This document shows positions 1 through 8,000 of a stretch of 64,000 nucleotides of DNA, piece after piece; positions within the stretch are counted from its first letter, which is position 1, and every line of letters begins with the position of its first letter. The notes under the pieces are model-generated. The model was not told the origin of the DNA. It saw only the letters and a list, made by a program, of their open reading frames with translations, and made no database searches. A program made the position numbers and the translations under genes. The stretch is from Klebsiella sp. WP3-W18-ESBL-02 (lineage in GTDB: Bacteria > Pseudomonadota > Gammaproteobacteria > Enterobacterales > Enterobacteriaceae), in assembly GCF_014168815.1 (NCBI RefSeq), contig NZ_AP021972.1, positions 930,001-994,000 on the forward strand, written 5' to 3'.

Positions 1-497
1 CGGTTAATTTTCTGTATGCAACGACAATTGTGCCCTGTAATGCGCCCGGTCAGGATACCATTAACGCTTTCCAGCTCTGTACCGATGAGCTTGATCCCCA
101 GTCGTTCAGCAAACGGAGCAAGTACAAGCCTCGGTGAGGCTGAGCAGAGTGTCACCTCAACATTGTTAGACACTTCTGATGCCACAGCCAATAGGCCTGA
201 TGCTCTCATCAGACGCCCCCAATAAATGTTGCAATAGGCTTCAGCTTTCTCCTTGACCCACTTTTCCTCGATACCAGTGAGAAACGTTGATATCAAAATT
301 TCTTTGAGTTCATCACGAGTTAGTTTGCGACTCAAACACCGCAGGGTAGGAAGAGCGAGTTTAACCAACCGGCGGGTGAAGACACTGTTACCGAAGGCAA
401 AGCGCAAAAAGGGGATAAAGCTGTCATGTCGGGTAAGCGTTCCATCAAAGTCGAAAACGGAAAGAACCTTTATTTCTGCACGAAATGAATTATCCAC
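1..497 (-). CDS. HAD-IB family hydrolase (phosphoserine-phosphatase-like), partial
   Basis: This reading frame is open from a GTG start at 497 to the window edge, so its C-terminus is missing (about 165 residues seen). The N-terminus carries HAD motif I, VFDFDGTLT, with the nucleophile and acid/base aspartates; motif II appears as TLCSASP about 105 residues later, and GHNCRCIQKI near the edge may be the motif III lysine region. This arrangement with a helical cap is typical of HAD subfamily IB, which includes SerB-like phosphatases and often acts on small phosphate esters. The substrate cannot be named. The GTG is chosen because an AAGGG ribosome site lies six bases before it. It belongs to the island cargo. 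Confidence 0.8.
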   Translation of the reverse strand, partial: MDNSFRAEIKVLSVFDFDGTLTRHDSFIPFLRFAFGNSVFTRRLVKLALPTLRCLSRKLTRDELKEILISTFLTGIEEKWVKEKAEAYCNIYWGRLMRASGLLAVASEVSNNVEVTLCSASPRLVLAPFAERLGIKLIGTELESVNGILTGRITGHNCRCIQKIN

Positions 498-723
498 AAG
501 CAGCCCTTTTTGAATTAGAAAGGTTTTGCATATTTTATCATCTGAAGATGGCAACTGAAAGCATGCCAGAATTGGATTGGACCATGAGAGGATCACAGTC
601 TTACACAGCTTATTGTTATCAATAATGTAGTGTAGTGGTTTACTATATTTTGCACATGGCTGACGTTCAGATCACTTATCTAAGAATACATTCTACGCAA
701 TGCTTTTTCTCCACGGCATCACT

Positions 724-977
724 TTAGATGAAATAACGCTTGGTTTTGATTGAATCTTCTTTAATGTCATCAGTGATAATGCTGTCGTCGAGCGCAGCAT
801 AGTGGACACTATCGTCACCGGCTTCGATGTAATTAGAGAAGTTTTCACTGATAAAGCGGTAAAAAAGCGCACGAGAATATACTGTTTAAAATTCCACCCA
901 TCTACTGAGCCTCTGACATCGTTGGCAATGGCCCTGATTTGACGATGTAGTTCTGCACACTGTTGAAGGCTTGTCAT
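724..977 (-). pseudogene. hsdM: hsdM remnant (type IC restriction-modification methylase, N-terminal piece)
   Basis: The first 35 or so codons match the start of EcoR124-type HsdM (MTSLQQ, AELHRQI, IANDVRGSVDGW, FKQY). At about 870-873 one base is missing, shifting the frame; reading on in the next frame restores the family sequence (ALFYRFISENFSNYIEAGDD, then ITDDIKEDSIKTK) up to a stop at 724-726. Everything after about residue 85, including the S-adenosylmethionine and NPPY catalytic motifs, is absent, and no hsdS or hsdR is present nearby. It is therefore a double-damaged relic: one frameshift and a large 3' loss. It shows that the island, or an ancestor, once carried a type I restriction locus. 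Confidence 0.85.
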
Positions 978-1339
978 TTTTTATCCTGTGATCTGTCCTT
1001 GGCATCTGCTGTTAACGCGATTCTATCTCAATTTCGTGGTATCAAAACCCCGGCCTAATGATATCAGGGGCATAGCGCAACTTACGTTGTGATTACTGAT
1101 GACAGGTAAGAAGTAATTTTTTTCGTTGCTTTTGGATGGATTGCTTTCCAAAGTGTAGGTTCGTACTGCCACCTTCAACAAATCTTCCGGTTGCAATATA
1201 ATGAAATGAATTTTCCGTACTATATTACGGCATAAAGCTAATAATAAAGACGAATAACTATGATTTCGGTAAAATATTACTATTAATTAAGTTAAGTATC
1301 GCACTATAGTTTTCTTTCTAATAGCTTGGATTGATCAGT
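978..1339. other. Intergenic region with inverted repeat before the repressor gene
   Basis: About 360 bases lie between the divergent hsdM relic and the repressor gene. The part next to the repressor is AT-rich and holds an inverted repeat, CCGTA-CTATAT-TACGG, at 1215-1230, plus a related half-site CGGTAAAATATTAC near 1267. This would suit an operator for the adjacent helix-turn-helix protein. No promoter can be assigned with confidence. Confidence 0.35.
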
Positions 1340-1780
1340 ATGAAGAGTAATCATAGTCAGCTCAGTTGGGGGGAGCGCCCTATCCCGAAAGGACCGGAGC
1401 ATTTCGGCGAGCGTCTCAAAGCTGTTATAGGAAAGCAGTCTGTCGCTTCTTTTGCCAGGGATTGCGGGGTCTCCGAAGCATCCATGAGAAAATACCTTAA
1501 AACCGGTACAGAGCCAGGTATCGATAGCGTGGCTATGATTGCCGCCTGTACCGGACGTTCTCTGACCTGGCTTATTACGGGGGAAGGCGACCCCTTTACG
1601 GACAACGCCAAGCAGGAACACTTTTCAGAAGAAGATATCAAAAAATGGTGGGGCCTTATTTTCGACGCTTTGGACGTTGAAAATAAAACCAAAATTATCC
1701 ATGCTTTTCAGCAAGGTGGCCTGAGTTCTGTATTTCATCCTTCTCTCGCTACCAGTAAGGCGGTCAAAATAAAGGGATAG
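1340..1780 (+). CDS. Phage-type helix-turn-helix transcriptional regulator
   Basis: This 146-residue protein has one recognisable domain, a Cro/CI-type helix-turn-helix at about residues 20-75 (FGERLKAVIG, SFARDCGVSEASMRKYLK, then AACTGRSLTWLITGEGDPF). Such proteins are common in enterobacterial prophages and islands, where they repress early or excision genes. The C-terminal half has no catalytic LexA-type motif, so SOS self-cleavage is not suggested. ATG 1340 is used; an in-frame TTG at 1331 is the alternative and neither has a strong ribosome site. It is expected to act on nearby island promoters, perhaps through the inverted repeat at 1215-1230, but that is inference. Confidence 0.7.
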   Translation: MKSNHSQLSWGERPIPKGPEHFGERLKAVIGKQSVASFARDCGVSEASMRKYLKTGTEPGIDSVAMIAACTGRSLTWLITGEGDPFTDNAKQEHFSEEDIKKWWGLIFDALDVENKTKIIHAFQQGGLSSVFHPSLATSKAVKIKG

Positions 1781-1864
1781 TGTGGGCCTGTAAGCGCATT
1801 TCTGGCTGTTTTGATGATGAGATCGTGGGATTCCGCTATGGTGAGCAACGGCCTTCAGGGTGGC

Positions 1865-2353
1865 TTACCGGTCGCCTGAGGGCGGTATCTGAGCTGTCGC
1901 TTTATTCCCCGAATTCGATTTACCTTCCGGCTGGTTATAATTCCAGCTCCAGTCTCCTCTGCTGATGCTGTATATCCCCGTTTTGCAGGTCTTACAATGT
2001 TTCTCCCCCTGATAGTGAGTATTGCACCAGACACAGAACCAGTGCGTAACCGGGTTGATGGTATCCATACTGTCAACCAGTGCGCGTAATCGTAGAAGAA
2101 AAGCCTGCCTCCTGATTTCTGCCCGAATGTAACCACATTTTGACACATCGGCTTTAGTGACTTTAGTAGGCGGAAAATGCTCAAACCAGGCTTCTTCACC
2201 AATGATGTTGTCCTGCAGCCTTACAGGACAATGGCAATCAGGACAGCGCCACAGATTGTCAGTTCCGGGCTGAACCTCTTTTGCAGGAACGTAATGATTG
2301 TCAGCGTCGAGTGCCAGATACTGCTTTACCCGCAATATGTTTATCTTGGGCAT
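1865..2353 (-). CDS. Putative zinc-ribbon protein of enterobacterial islands
   Basis: This 162-residue protein carries two or three Cys-pair knuckles: CPDCHCPV near residue 40, then FCVWCNTHY and CKTCKTG near residues 110-125. Its N-terminal half resembles the CoiA-like/zinc-ribbon proteins found next to AlpA on CP4-57-like islands. The C-terminal tail is low complexity. A start at 2353 (MPKINILRVKQY) is preferred because AAAAGGAA lies about 10 bases upstream; the frame also opens at 2377. Function is unknown; the cysteine clusters suggest metal and perhaps nucleic-acid binding. It is followed downstream by the converging repressor gene. Confidence 0.65.
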   Translation of the reverse strand: MPKINILRVKQYLALDADNHYVPAKEVQPGTDNLWRCPDCHCPVRLQDNIIGEEAWFEHFPPTKVTKADVSKCGYIRAEIRRQAFLLRLRALVDSMDTINPVTHWFCVWCNTHYQGEKHCKTCKTGIYSISRGDWSWNYNQPEGKSNSGNKATAQIPPSGDR

Positions 2354-2597
2354 GGCTATGATTCCTTTTAGTTTCATACAGATGAGACGGGGATGACAAT
2401 CAGATGAGATGTGTACATGCCCAGTGTACCTCTGTCGTTATTTTCGATATGCGTAGAATGCGCTACATGCATTTCTAACCGGTTTTCTTTTTAAGATGTG
2501 TAACTCGTTAGTGTTAAAGCGTAAAGCTTCAATGAAGGCTTTGGGGCGGTTTGAGTCAGTAGCTCGAGTTAACTTATCAGATTTATTCTCAGTTATA

Positions 2598-2813
2598 TTA
2601 CTGTCGCGACTGATTGATGCGGTTTTGAACCCAGGCCTCCACTTCACTTTGCATCCAGCGGGAACTACGACCCAGTTTAATTGGCTTCGGAAACTCTCCG
2701 TCTTTGATCAGCTTGTAGAACCATTTATCGGTTAAGCCCGTAAAGCTGGTGATAAATGCCATATCGACCATTTTGTCGTTGGCGAGGTAGGATTGTTGGT
2801 CGTTGTTGCTCAT
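2598..2813 (-). CDS. AlpA family transcriptional regulator
   Basis: A 71-residue protein of the AlpA/phage excisionase-like family, the usual length. It has a MerR-like winged helix-turn-helix: FITSFTGLTDKWFYKLIKDGEFP followed by the wing KPIKLGRSSRWMQSEVEAWV (given here as two separate segments). In CP4-57, AlpA activates the integrase gene and promotes element excision. Here it sits between the Gp2-like gene upstream and the zinc-ribbon gene downstream, all on the minus strand, an order usual for this island family. No integrase is visible in the window, so its target would be beyond the left edge. Confidence 0.85.
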   Translation of the reverse strand: MSNNDQQSYLANDKMVDMAFITSFTGLTDKWFYKLIKDGEFPKPIKLGRSSRWMQSEVEAWVQNRINQSRQ

Positions 2814-2924
2814 GGGGTTGTCTCCATACTGATATTGAGTGAATCAGGAGACGCGCCATTGCTGGTGGTTGACGGTTGACGCATTCTCCTTCTCAACATC
2901 CACTCCCTCGTAAAAAATTACGTA

Positions 2925-3572
2925 TCAGTTCTGAGAGCAGCCAAAGTTACGCTGACCATCGGAGTTGTCTTTGCTGTACTCTTTAGCCAAATAAATTGCT
3001 CTTGAGGTCAAATCTTCGTAAGTGTCCTCGAAGTAACGGTTATTACGGTTTAACTGATAAAACCCGCTTGGTGGGATGTGAATCAGTCCCACATACTTGC
3101 TTTCCGCGTATTCTCGTTTGATTGCCCGTATCCATGCCCGAACAACCATATTAAAAACACTCTGGTTGAAGGTATTACCAGGATCTTGTTTAATCTTCCC
3201 CGGCCATGCATAGGCGTCTTTGTTGAGCAAAAGCAATACGTGATAATGTTTCTTGCTCCCTTCCTGATTAAATTCCCGTACCCATACAAATCTCATGTTG
3301 CATGTCAGGGTCTTCTTACCCGCTTTTCTCTTACGATTAATGTCCGCTTTGATCTGTGCTTTTACCGAGTTGATGAAGCGAGTGATGACCTCAGAGCCTG
3401 TATAACACTGTGTAGGGCAATCTGGACGCTCTTCTTCGTCAGGGAAGCGCAGATCGAATCTGATTGCCAATAGCCGGGGATACTGTTTTAACGCTCTGTC
3501 AATTGTTCTGGTGATACCGTGCACATAGGTTTGATTCAGTTCCCCATACCGGCTTTGGTTCTTGGTGTTCAT
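2925..3572 (-). CDS. Inovirus Gp2-like / YagK-YfjJ family protein
   Basis: This 215-residue protein belongs to the YagK/YfjJ C-terminal domain family, also annotated inovirus Gp2. Visible signatures are LAIRFDLRFPD, the HUH-like stretch HYHVLLLLNKDAY, WIRAIKREY, and a C-terminal RAIYLAKEYSKD. The family is related to rolling-circle replication initiators of filamentous phage; the HYH motif and the tyrosine/lysine in YLAKEY fit a possible HUH endonuclease. On CP4-57-like islands it lies next to alpA, as here. It may nick the element for replication or transfer, but activity is inferred from family resemblance only. Confidence 0.8.
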   Translation of the reverse strand: MNTKNQSRYGELNQTYVHGITRTIDRALKQYPRLLAIRFDLRFPDEEERPDCPTQCYTGSEVITRFINSVKAQIKADINRKRKAGKKTLTCNMRFVWVREFNQEGSKKHYHVLLLLNKDAYAWPGKIKQDPGNTFNQSVFNMVVRAWIRAIKREYAESKYVGLIHIPPSGFYQLNRNNRYFEDTYEDLTSRAIYLAKEYSKDNSDGQRNFGCSQN

Positions 3573-3836
3573 TACGTGGTGTCCTTAGCTGATTGAACTC
3601 AGCTCATCGGATACCTGGTAATGATTTAAGGAATGCTGAAATCTACTAATCTCTTCTCCTTGCGATATGCCACTACTCCACTTCCTATAGATTTCCCCTA
3701 ACGGGATGGTTACGGGTACTCATATCCCCTTATGTAGATCTACTTCCGTATGTCTTTGTTGCTTACTGATACCTATGTCTACTACATCTACGTCCATTAT
3801 TAACAATACGAAGGAACAGAAGGGAAAAGGAAGGGA

Positions 3837-3956
3837 ATGGCAATAGAAGAAAGAAAACCTAAAAATGAAGGAAAACTTCTATCGACACCCACTGAAATCA
3901 CTCTCAAGTTAGTGTGGCCTGTCGGGGAGTTTTGGGCATGCAGGAATGGGGCTTGA
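3837..3956 (+). CDS. Possible small protein, 39 residues
   Basis: A short frame beginning MAIEERKPKNEGK and ending FWACRNGA follows a purine-rich AGGAAGGGA directly before the ATG, a spacing tighter than usual. No family is recognised. It lies in the leader side of the cargo gene interrupted by the insertion sequence. It could be a real small island protein or chance; codon evidence is too short to judge. Confidence 0.25.
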   Translation: MAIEERKPKNEGKLLSTPTEITLKLVWPVGEFWACRNGA

Positions 3957-4159
3957 ATTTACTGCCAGTGCGTCAGAGATAGTAAAAGCTCTTTTAATTG
4001 AAGTAGCAGTATTTTTATACGGAGCTTGAAAGTAATAGGCATCGTGGAAGCGATATGGTGTTCCATTCAGTTTTTTACCAGCCTTACAACTTGGTGAAGC
4101 TGGTAGCTATGTCGACTTGGCGAGAAGTATAGTTACAGGCATAGTGGACTATTAAAGAA

Positions 4160-4199
4160 AAGTGCTGTACTTTTTTAGTAAAAATAAGTGCTGTACTTT
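4160..4199. promoter_or_regulatory. Two tandem 14-bp dyad repeats (candidate operators or RNA hairpins)
   Basis: The word AAGTGCTGTACTTT occurs at 4160-4173 and again at 4186-4199, 26 bases apart. Each copy has dyad symmetry AAGT-N5-ACTT, extended to AAAAGT-N5-ACTTTT in the first copy. Before the insertion sequence arrived, the second copy would have ended about 19 bases before the ATG of the unknown cargo gene. That position suits repressor operators or leader hairpins controlling that gene. The insertion now separates them from it by 1.2 kb. Confidence 0.5.
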
Positions 4200-4208
4200 G
4201 TGGGTTAG

Positions 4209-5404
4209 GGAAGGTGCGAACAAGTTCCTGATATGAGATCATCATATTCATCCGGAGCGCATCCCAGAGGGACATCATGAGCCATCAACTCACCTTCGCC
4301 GATAGTGAATTCAGCACTAAGCGCCGTCAGACCCGAAAAGAGATTTTCCTCTCCCGCATGGAGCAGATTCTGCCATGGCAGAATATGACCGCTGTCATCG
4401 AGCCGTTTTATCCCAAGGCGGGCAATGGCCGACGGCCCTATCCGCTGGAGACCATGCTGCGTATTCACTGCATGCAGCATTGGTACAACCTGAGCGACGG
4501 TGCCATGGAAGATGCCCTGTACGAAATCGCCTCCATGCGCCTGTTTGCCCGATTATCCCTGGATAGCGCCCTGCCGGATCGCACCACCATCATGAATTTC
4601 CGCCACCTGCTCGAGCTGCATCAACTGGCCCGTCAATTGTTCAAGACCATCAATCGCTGGCTGGCCGAAGCAGGCGTCATGATGACCCAAGGCACTTTGG
4701 TGGATGCCACCATCATTGAGGCACCCAGCTCTACCAAGAACAAAGAGCAGCAACGCGATCCGGAGATGCATCAGACCAAGAAAGGCAATCAGTGGCACTT
4801 TGGCATGAAGGCCCACATTGGTGTCGATGCCAAGAGTGGCCTGACCCACAGCCTGGTCACCACCGCGGCCAACGAGCATGACCTCAATCAGCTGGGTAAT
4901 CTGCTTCATGGAGAGGAGCAATTTGTCTCAGCCGATGCCGGCTACCAAGGAGCGCCACAGCGCGAGGAGCTGGCCGAGGTGGATGTGGACTGGCTGATCG
5001 CCGAGCGTCCCGGCAAGGTAAAAACCTTGAAGCAGCATCCGCGCAAGAACAAAACGGCCATCAACATCGAATACATGAAAGCCAGCATCCGTGCCAGGGT
5101 GGAGCACCCGTTTCGCATCATCAAGCGGCAGTTCGGCTTCGTGAAAGCCAGATACAAGGGGCTGCTGAAAAACGATAACCAACTGGCGATGTTATTCACC
5201 CTGGCCAACCTGTTTCGGGTGGACCAAATGATACGTCAGTGGGAGAGATCTCAGTAAAAACCGGAAATAACGCCAGAAATGGTGGAAAAAATAGCCTAAA
5301 TAGGCTGATTCGATGTGTTTGCGGGAAAAAAATCGGCCCAGATCCGCGAAATTTTAATCAGCGAGTCAGCTTGGGAAGAAATGACCTGCTTATTCGCACC
5401 TTCC
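4209..5404 (+). mobile_element. IS5-family insertion sequence, ISKpn26 type, 1196 bp
   Basis: The element begins with GGAAGGTGCGAACAAG at 4209 and ends with its near-inverse CTTATTCGCACCTTCC at 5404, giving 1196 bp, the length I know for ISKpn26. It is flanked on both sides by the 4-bp target duplication TTAG (4205-4208 and 5405-5408), which fits the IS5 preference for YTAR targets. Intact ends, an intact transposase and a perfect target duplication indicate a recent, complete insertion. It landed nine bases upstream of the start codon of the unknown cargo gene at 5417. Confidence 0.93.
4277..5257 (+). CDS. IS5 family transposase
   Basis: The 326-residue DDE transposase is nearly identical to that of IS5/ISKpn26. 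The N-terminal DUF772 region (LSRMEQILPW, RRPYPLETMLRIH, LYEIASMRLFARLS) is followed by the catalytic triad segments LVDATIIEAP, SADAGYQG and RARVEHPFRIIKRQFG. Length matches the family and no stop or frameshift is seen, so it should be active. It moves the element by cut-and-paste into short CTAA/TTAG-like targets. GC content is clearly higher than the AT-rich gene that follows. Confidence 0.95.
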   Translation: MSHQLTFADSEFSTKRRQTRKEIFLSRMEQILPWQNMTAVIEPFYPKAGNGRRPYPLETMLRIHCMQHWYNLSDGAMEDALYEIASMRLFARLSLDSALPDRTTIMNFRHLLELHQLARQLFKTINRWLAEAGVMMTQGTLVDATIIEAPSSTKNKEQQRDPEMHQTKKGNQWHFGMKAHIGVDAKSGLTHSLVTTAANEHDLNQLGNLLHGEEQFVSADAGYQGAPQREELAEVDVDWLIAERPGKVKTLKQHPRKNKTAINIEYMKASIRARVEHPFRIIKRQFGFVKARYKGLLKNDNQLAMLFTLANLFRVDQMIRQWERSQ

Positions 5405-5416
5405 TTAGAGGTGTCT

Positions 5417-6469
5417 ATGCCGAGTGAAAAAAGAGTTTCAGTAAACTTTGACGATGTGTCTTTCCTCGAGTTTCTTGAGAAGACAGCTGCTCCCAAGACA
5501 AAAAATAAAGATGGCAAAGGGAAAAGTAAAAGTATTTCACGATTCATATTACAGGTATTGAAAGAAAAATATGAAGAAGAATACTTTTACAGTAAAAGAA
5601 AGCATTATTTTGAAAATGAGCGTTTCTTTAAAAATGATTTTAATGAAATGACTACTGCTGAATTGCTTAAAGCATCTGCGGGAAAAGAGATAATGAAGAA
5701 AACATTTGATGCCATATGGTATCAAATGGAAAATACAGAGGTAATAATAAAAGAAAGTCATACTGCTGATGGACATAAAGATGTAAAGAAAAAGAGCAAA
5801 ATATCTAACATTAGCGATACTCATAGCTTTGTTTATAGTTTCATGAATTATACAATTGACAACCCTTACTCTTTAATTAAGCATCTAAAGCCAAAGCTTA
5901 TTGAAATTTTGCATGATGAATTTAAATCAATCGTTCCAAACATAAATGAAACGTTTTGGGACTCTGAAATTGCTCAAACTCATGCATATGGAAAGGCAGA
6001 CATTAATTTATTCATGGTTAGTAGGCTTGATATTTCAGTGCTAGGCATTGTTGATAATATGGTTCAGTTATACATTAGTGTTTCTTATTCTATTAAGAGA
6101 TTTCCCTCTTTTTATGCTGAGAAAGATCTTTTGTTCAGGCTTCTTGACTTTGATAATATACAATTTAAATCTTTCGCAGCTATAGCCAAAGGGCATATTG
6201 CACGAAACAAATATCACCGACTAATATATCTGGAGGGTTTTACTGATTACATCAGGAATCGTGGTTACTTTGTTGGGTTTTTACATCGCCCACGAACATT
6301 AGATGAAATGACAAACTATGTTAATGATTTTAAATGTAAAAAGGATGTTAGCAATATAAATGGACAATACATTAAAATATTCATGAGTCAGTCCGTTGTA
6401 TCTGTAGATGAGAACTCCCTAAAAAAACATACCCGTATGGAACTTGGCATTCGACTGTGGAAAAAATAG
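5417..6469 (+). CDS. Unknown AT-rich island cargo protein, 350 residues
   Basis: I do not recognise this protein. It is 350 residues from ATG 5417, preceded by AGAGGTG at a normal ribosome-site distance. It is rich in Lys, Asn, Ile, Phe and Tyr, far more AT-rich than its neighbours, which indicates transfer from a low-GC source. No signal peptide or clear transmembrane helix is visible; it starts with a charged lysine-rich stretch (residues 20-40) and looks soluble and mostly helical. It sits alone in the cargo slot of a CP4-57-like island between Gp2-like and yfjQ genes, a place that often holds anti-phage genes, so a single-gene defence role is possible but unproven. The insertion sequence lies just upstream and probably changes its expression. 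Confidence 0.7.
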   Translation: MPSEKRVSVNFDDVSFLEFLEKTAAPKTKNKDGKGKSKSISRFILQVLKEKYEEEYFYSKRKHYFENERFFKNDFNEMTTAELLKASAGKEIMKKTFDAIWYQMENTEVIIKESHTADGHKDVKKKSKISNISDTHSFVYSFMNYTIDNPYSLIKHLKPKLIEILHDEFKSIVPNINETFWDSEIAQTHAYGKADINLFMVSRLDISVLGIVDNMVQLYISVSYSIKRFPSFYAEKDLLFRLLDFDNIQFKSFAAIAKGHIARNKYHRLIYLEGFTDYIRNRGYFVGFLHRPRTLDEMTNYVNDFKCKKDVSNINGQYIKIFMSQSVVSVDENSLKKHTRMELGIRLWKK

Positions 6470-6629
6470 GATAAGTTCCAAATAACTACATCTATAGCAG
6501 GTCAACTTCCATACCTGCTGGATTATGCAAGTAAGATTCACATGCATACTTTTTAAAGTATATATGATTCACGTGTTAATAAAACTACCTTGTTTTTATA
6601 AGCAGTGTTTTATTAATTCTCTCTTATCT

Positions 6630-6657
6630 AAAAAACCATCCTTCGGGGTGGTTTTTT
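6630..6657 (+). terminator. Rho-independent terminator
   Basis: A perfect short hairpin, ACCATCC-TTCG-GGGTGGT, is flanked by A-runs and followed by seven T residues. It ends the unknown cargo gene and insulates the yfjQ-like gene that starts at 6683. Confidence 0.85.
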
Positions 6658-6682
6658 TATACCAGTTTAAAAGGAATGAAAA

Positions 6683-7507
6683 ATGACTCGTTTAGCTTCC
6701 CGCTTTGGTAAAGTGAATGTAATCCGCCGCGACCGTCCTTTAACTCGCGATGAATTGTTTTGTGTCGTCCCCAGCGTATTCAGTGAGGAAAAGCATGCAT
6801 CACGCAGTGATCGCTATACTTATATTCCGACAATTACCCTACTGGATAACCTGCAACGTGAAGGTTTTCAGCCGTTCTTCGCCTGTCAGACCCGTGTGCG
6901 CGACCAGAGCAAACGCGAACACACCAAACATATGCTGCGGTTACGCCGTAAAGGCCAAATCACCGACAAACAGGTGCCGGAGATCATCCTGCTTAACAGC
7001 CATGATGGTTCGAGTAGCTATCAAATGTTACCTGGGATTTTCAGGGCTGTATGTCAGAACGGGTTAATTTGCGGTGAGTCCTTTGGCGAAGTGCGTGTCC
7101 CCCACAAAGGAGATGTTGTTGAGAAAGTTATTGAAGGGGCCTATGAGGTGCTGGGGATATTTGACCGGGTGGAGGAGAAGCGCGATGCGATGCAGTCCCT
7201 GATATTACCGCTACCCGCACAGCAGGTACTGGCTAAAGCGGCGCTGGCGTATCGCTTTGGTGAAGACCACCAGCCGGTGACTGCCGCCCAGGTACTCACA
7301 CCGCGTCGCTATGAAGACCGCAATGATGACCTCTGGACCGTTTACCAGCGTGTGCAGGAGAACCTGATGAAGGGAGGACTGTCAGGACGGAACGCACAGG
7401 GTAAACGCAGCCGAACCCGCGCCGTGAACGGCATTGACGGGGACGTAAAGCTCAACCGGGCCCTGTGGGTGATGACCGAAAACATGCTAGCCCTGTCTGG
7501 CCGTTGA
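6683..7507 (+). CDS. yfjQ: DUF932 domain protein, YfjQ-like
   Basis: This 274-residue protein matches the DUF932 family found on CP4-57-like islands and many plasmids (YfjQ of E. coli). Recognisable segments are MTRLASRFGKVNVIRRDRPL, YTYIPTITLLDNLQREGFQP and RSRTRAVNGIDGDVKLNRAL. The length equals that of E. coli YfjQ. Its role is not established; it is always at the head of the antirestriction / radC-like / CbeA-CbtA train, as here. An AAAGGAATGAAAA ribosome site supports the start. The gene resumes moderate GC content after the AT-rich cargo. Confidence 0.88.
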   Translation: MTRLASRFGKVNVIRRDRPLTRDELFCVVPSVFSEEKHASRSDRYTYIPTITLLDNLQREGFQPFFACQTRVRDQSKREHTKHMLRLRRKGQITDKQVPEIILLNSHDGSSSYQMLPGIFRAVCQNGLICGESFGEVRVPHKGDVVEKVIEGAYEVLGIFDRVEEKRDAMQSLILPLPAQQVLAKAALAYRFGEDHQPVTAAQVLTPRRYEDRNDDLWTVYQRVQENLMKGGLSGRNAQGKRSRTRAVNGIDGDVKLNRALWVMTENMLALSGR

Positions 7508-7539
7508 TGCCAGTCATTTTGATTACAGGAGATATATTA

Positions 7540-7989
7540 ATGGATAAACACATTTCGCAGCCCCCTGAGGTGACAGAGCCATTCATCCTCGCAGCCACTA
7601 ACGTACCGGATGAACAGCGCCTTCGTTTCTGGCCTCAGCGCTTTGGCTCCATCCCGCAATGGATAACCCTTGAGTCCAGTATCTTTGCGTGGATGGACCG
7701 GTTGTGTGCGGATTACTGCGGTGGCGTCTGGGCCTTTTACACTCTCAGCAACGGTGGTGCCTTTATGGCTCCGGAAGAGAGTGAAGGTCTATGGTCTCTG
7801 TTTAATATCCTGAATGGTAACGGGGCTGAAATGAGTGCTGAAGCTGCGGGTATTGCCGCCTGCCTGATTGCTTACAGCCACCATGCCTGCCGCACGGAGT
7901 GCGATGCCATGACAGAGCATTATTACCGTCTGCGCGACTATGCGCTGAACCACCCTGAGTGCAACGCCATTATGCACATCATCGACTGA
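7540..7989 (+). CDS. Antirestriction protein, ArdB/KlcA family
   Basis: A 149-residue protein of the ArdB/KlcA family (YfjX-like). Typical segments are RLRFWPQRFG, WITLESSIFAWMDRLC, YTLSNGGAFMAP and AEAAGIAACLIAYSHH. Family members inhibit type I restriction enzymes in vivo without mimicking DNA charge as strongly as ArdA. It follows the yfjQ-like gene by 32 bases and precedes the radC-like gene by 11 bases, so the three are probably co-transcribed. Its presence in an island that also carries an hsdM relic fits protection of the element on entry to a new host. Confidence 0.9.
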   Translation: MDKHISQPPEVTEPFILAATNVPDEQRLRFWPQRFGSIPQWITLESSIFAWMDRLCADYCGGVWAFYTLSNGGAFMAPEESEGLWSLFNILNGNGAEMSAEAAGIAACLIAYSHHACRTECDAMTEHYYRLRDYALNHPECNAIMHIID

Positions 7990-8000
7990 GGTACTGCACC

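Larger units (their letters stand above)
3573..4208. other. Gene-poor stretch with pyrimidine-rich short repeats and a 39-codon ORF
   Basis: About 640 bases between the Gp2-like gene and the insertion sequence hold no convincing long gene. Between about 3650 and 3800 there are repeated short words such as CTACT, CATCTACG and GATCTACTTCCG, which could be part of a cis-acting replication or binding region for the neighbouring Gp2-like protein. A purine-rich run precedes an ATG at 3837 that opens a 39-codon frame to 3956. The last 60 bases hold two dyad repeats described separately. Confidence 0.3.

Noticed and set aside
693..977. Intact 94-residue protein at the hsdM relic
   Set aside because: After about 35 residues its sequence matches nothing, while the next frame continues HsdM; it is a frameshift product.
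4160..4199. Type III toxin-antitoxin RNA repeats
   Set aside because: Only two short dyads are present, with no terminator before the gene, and the protein is far larger than ToxN-like toxins.
6202..6219. RNKYH segment in the unknown cargo protein read as a HEPN RNase motif
   Set aside because: HEPN needs R-x4-6-H; here only three residues separate R and H, so the motif does not qualify.
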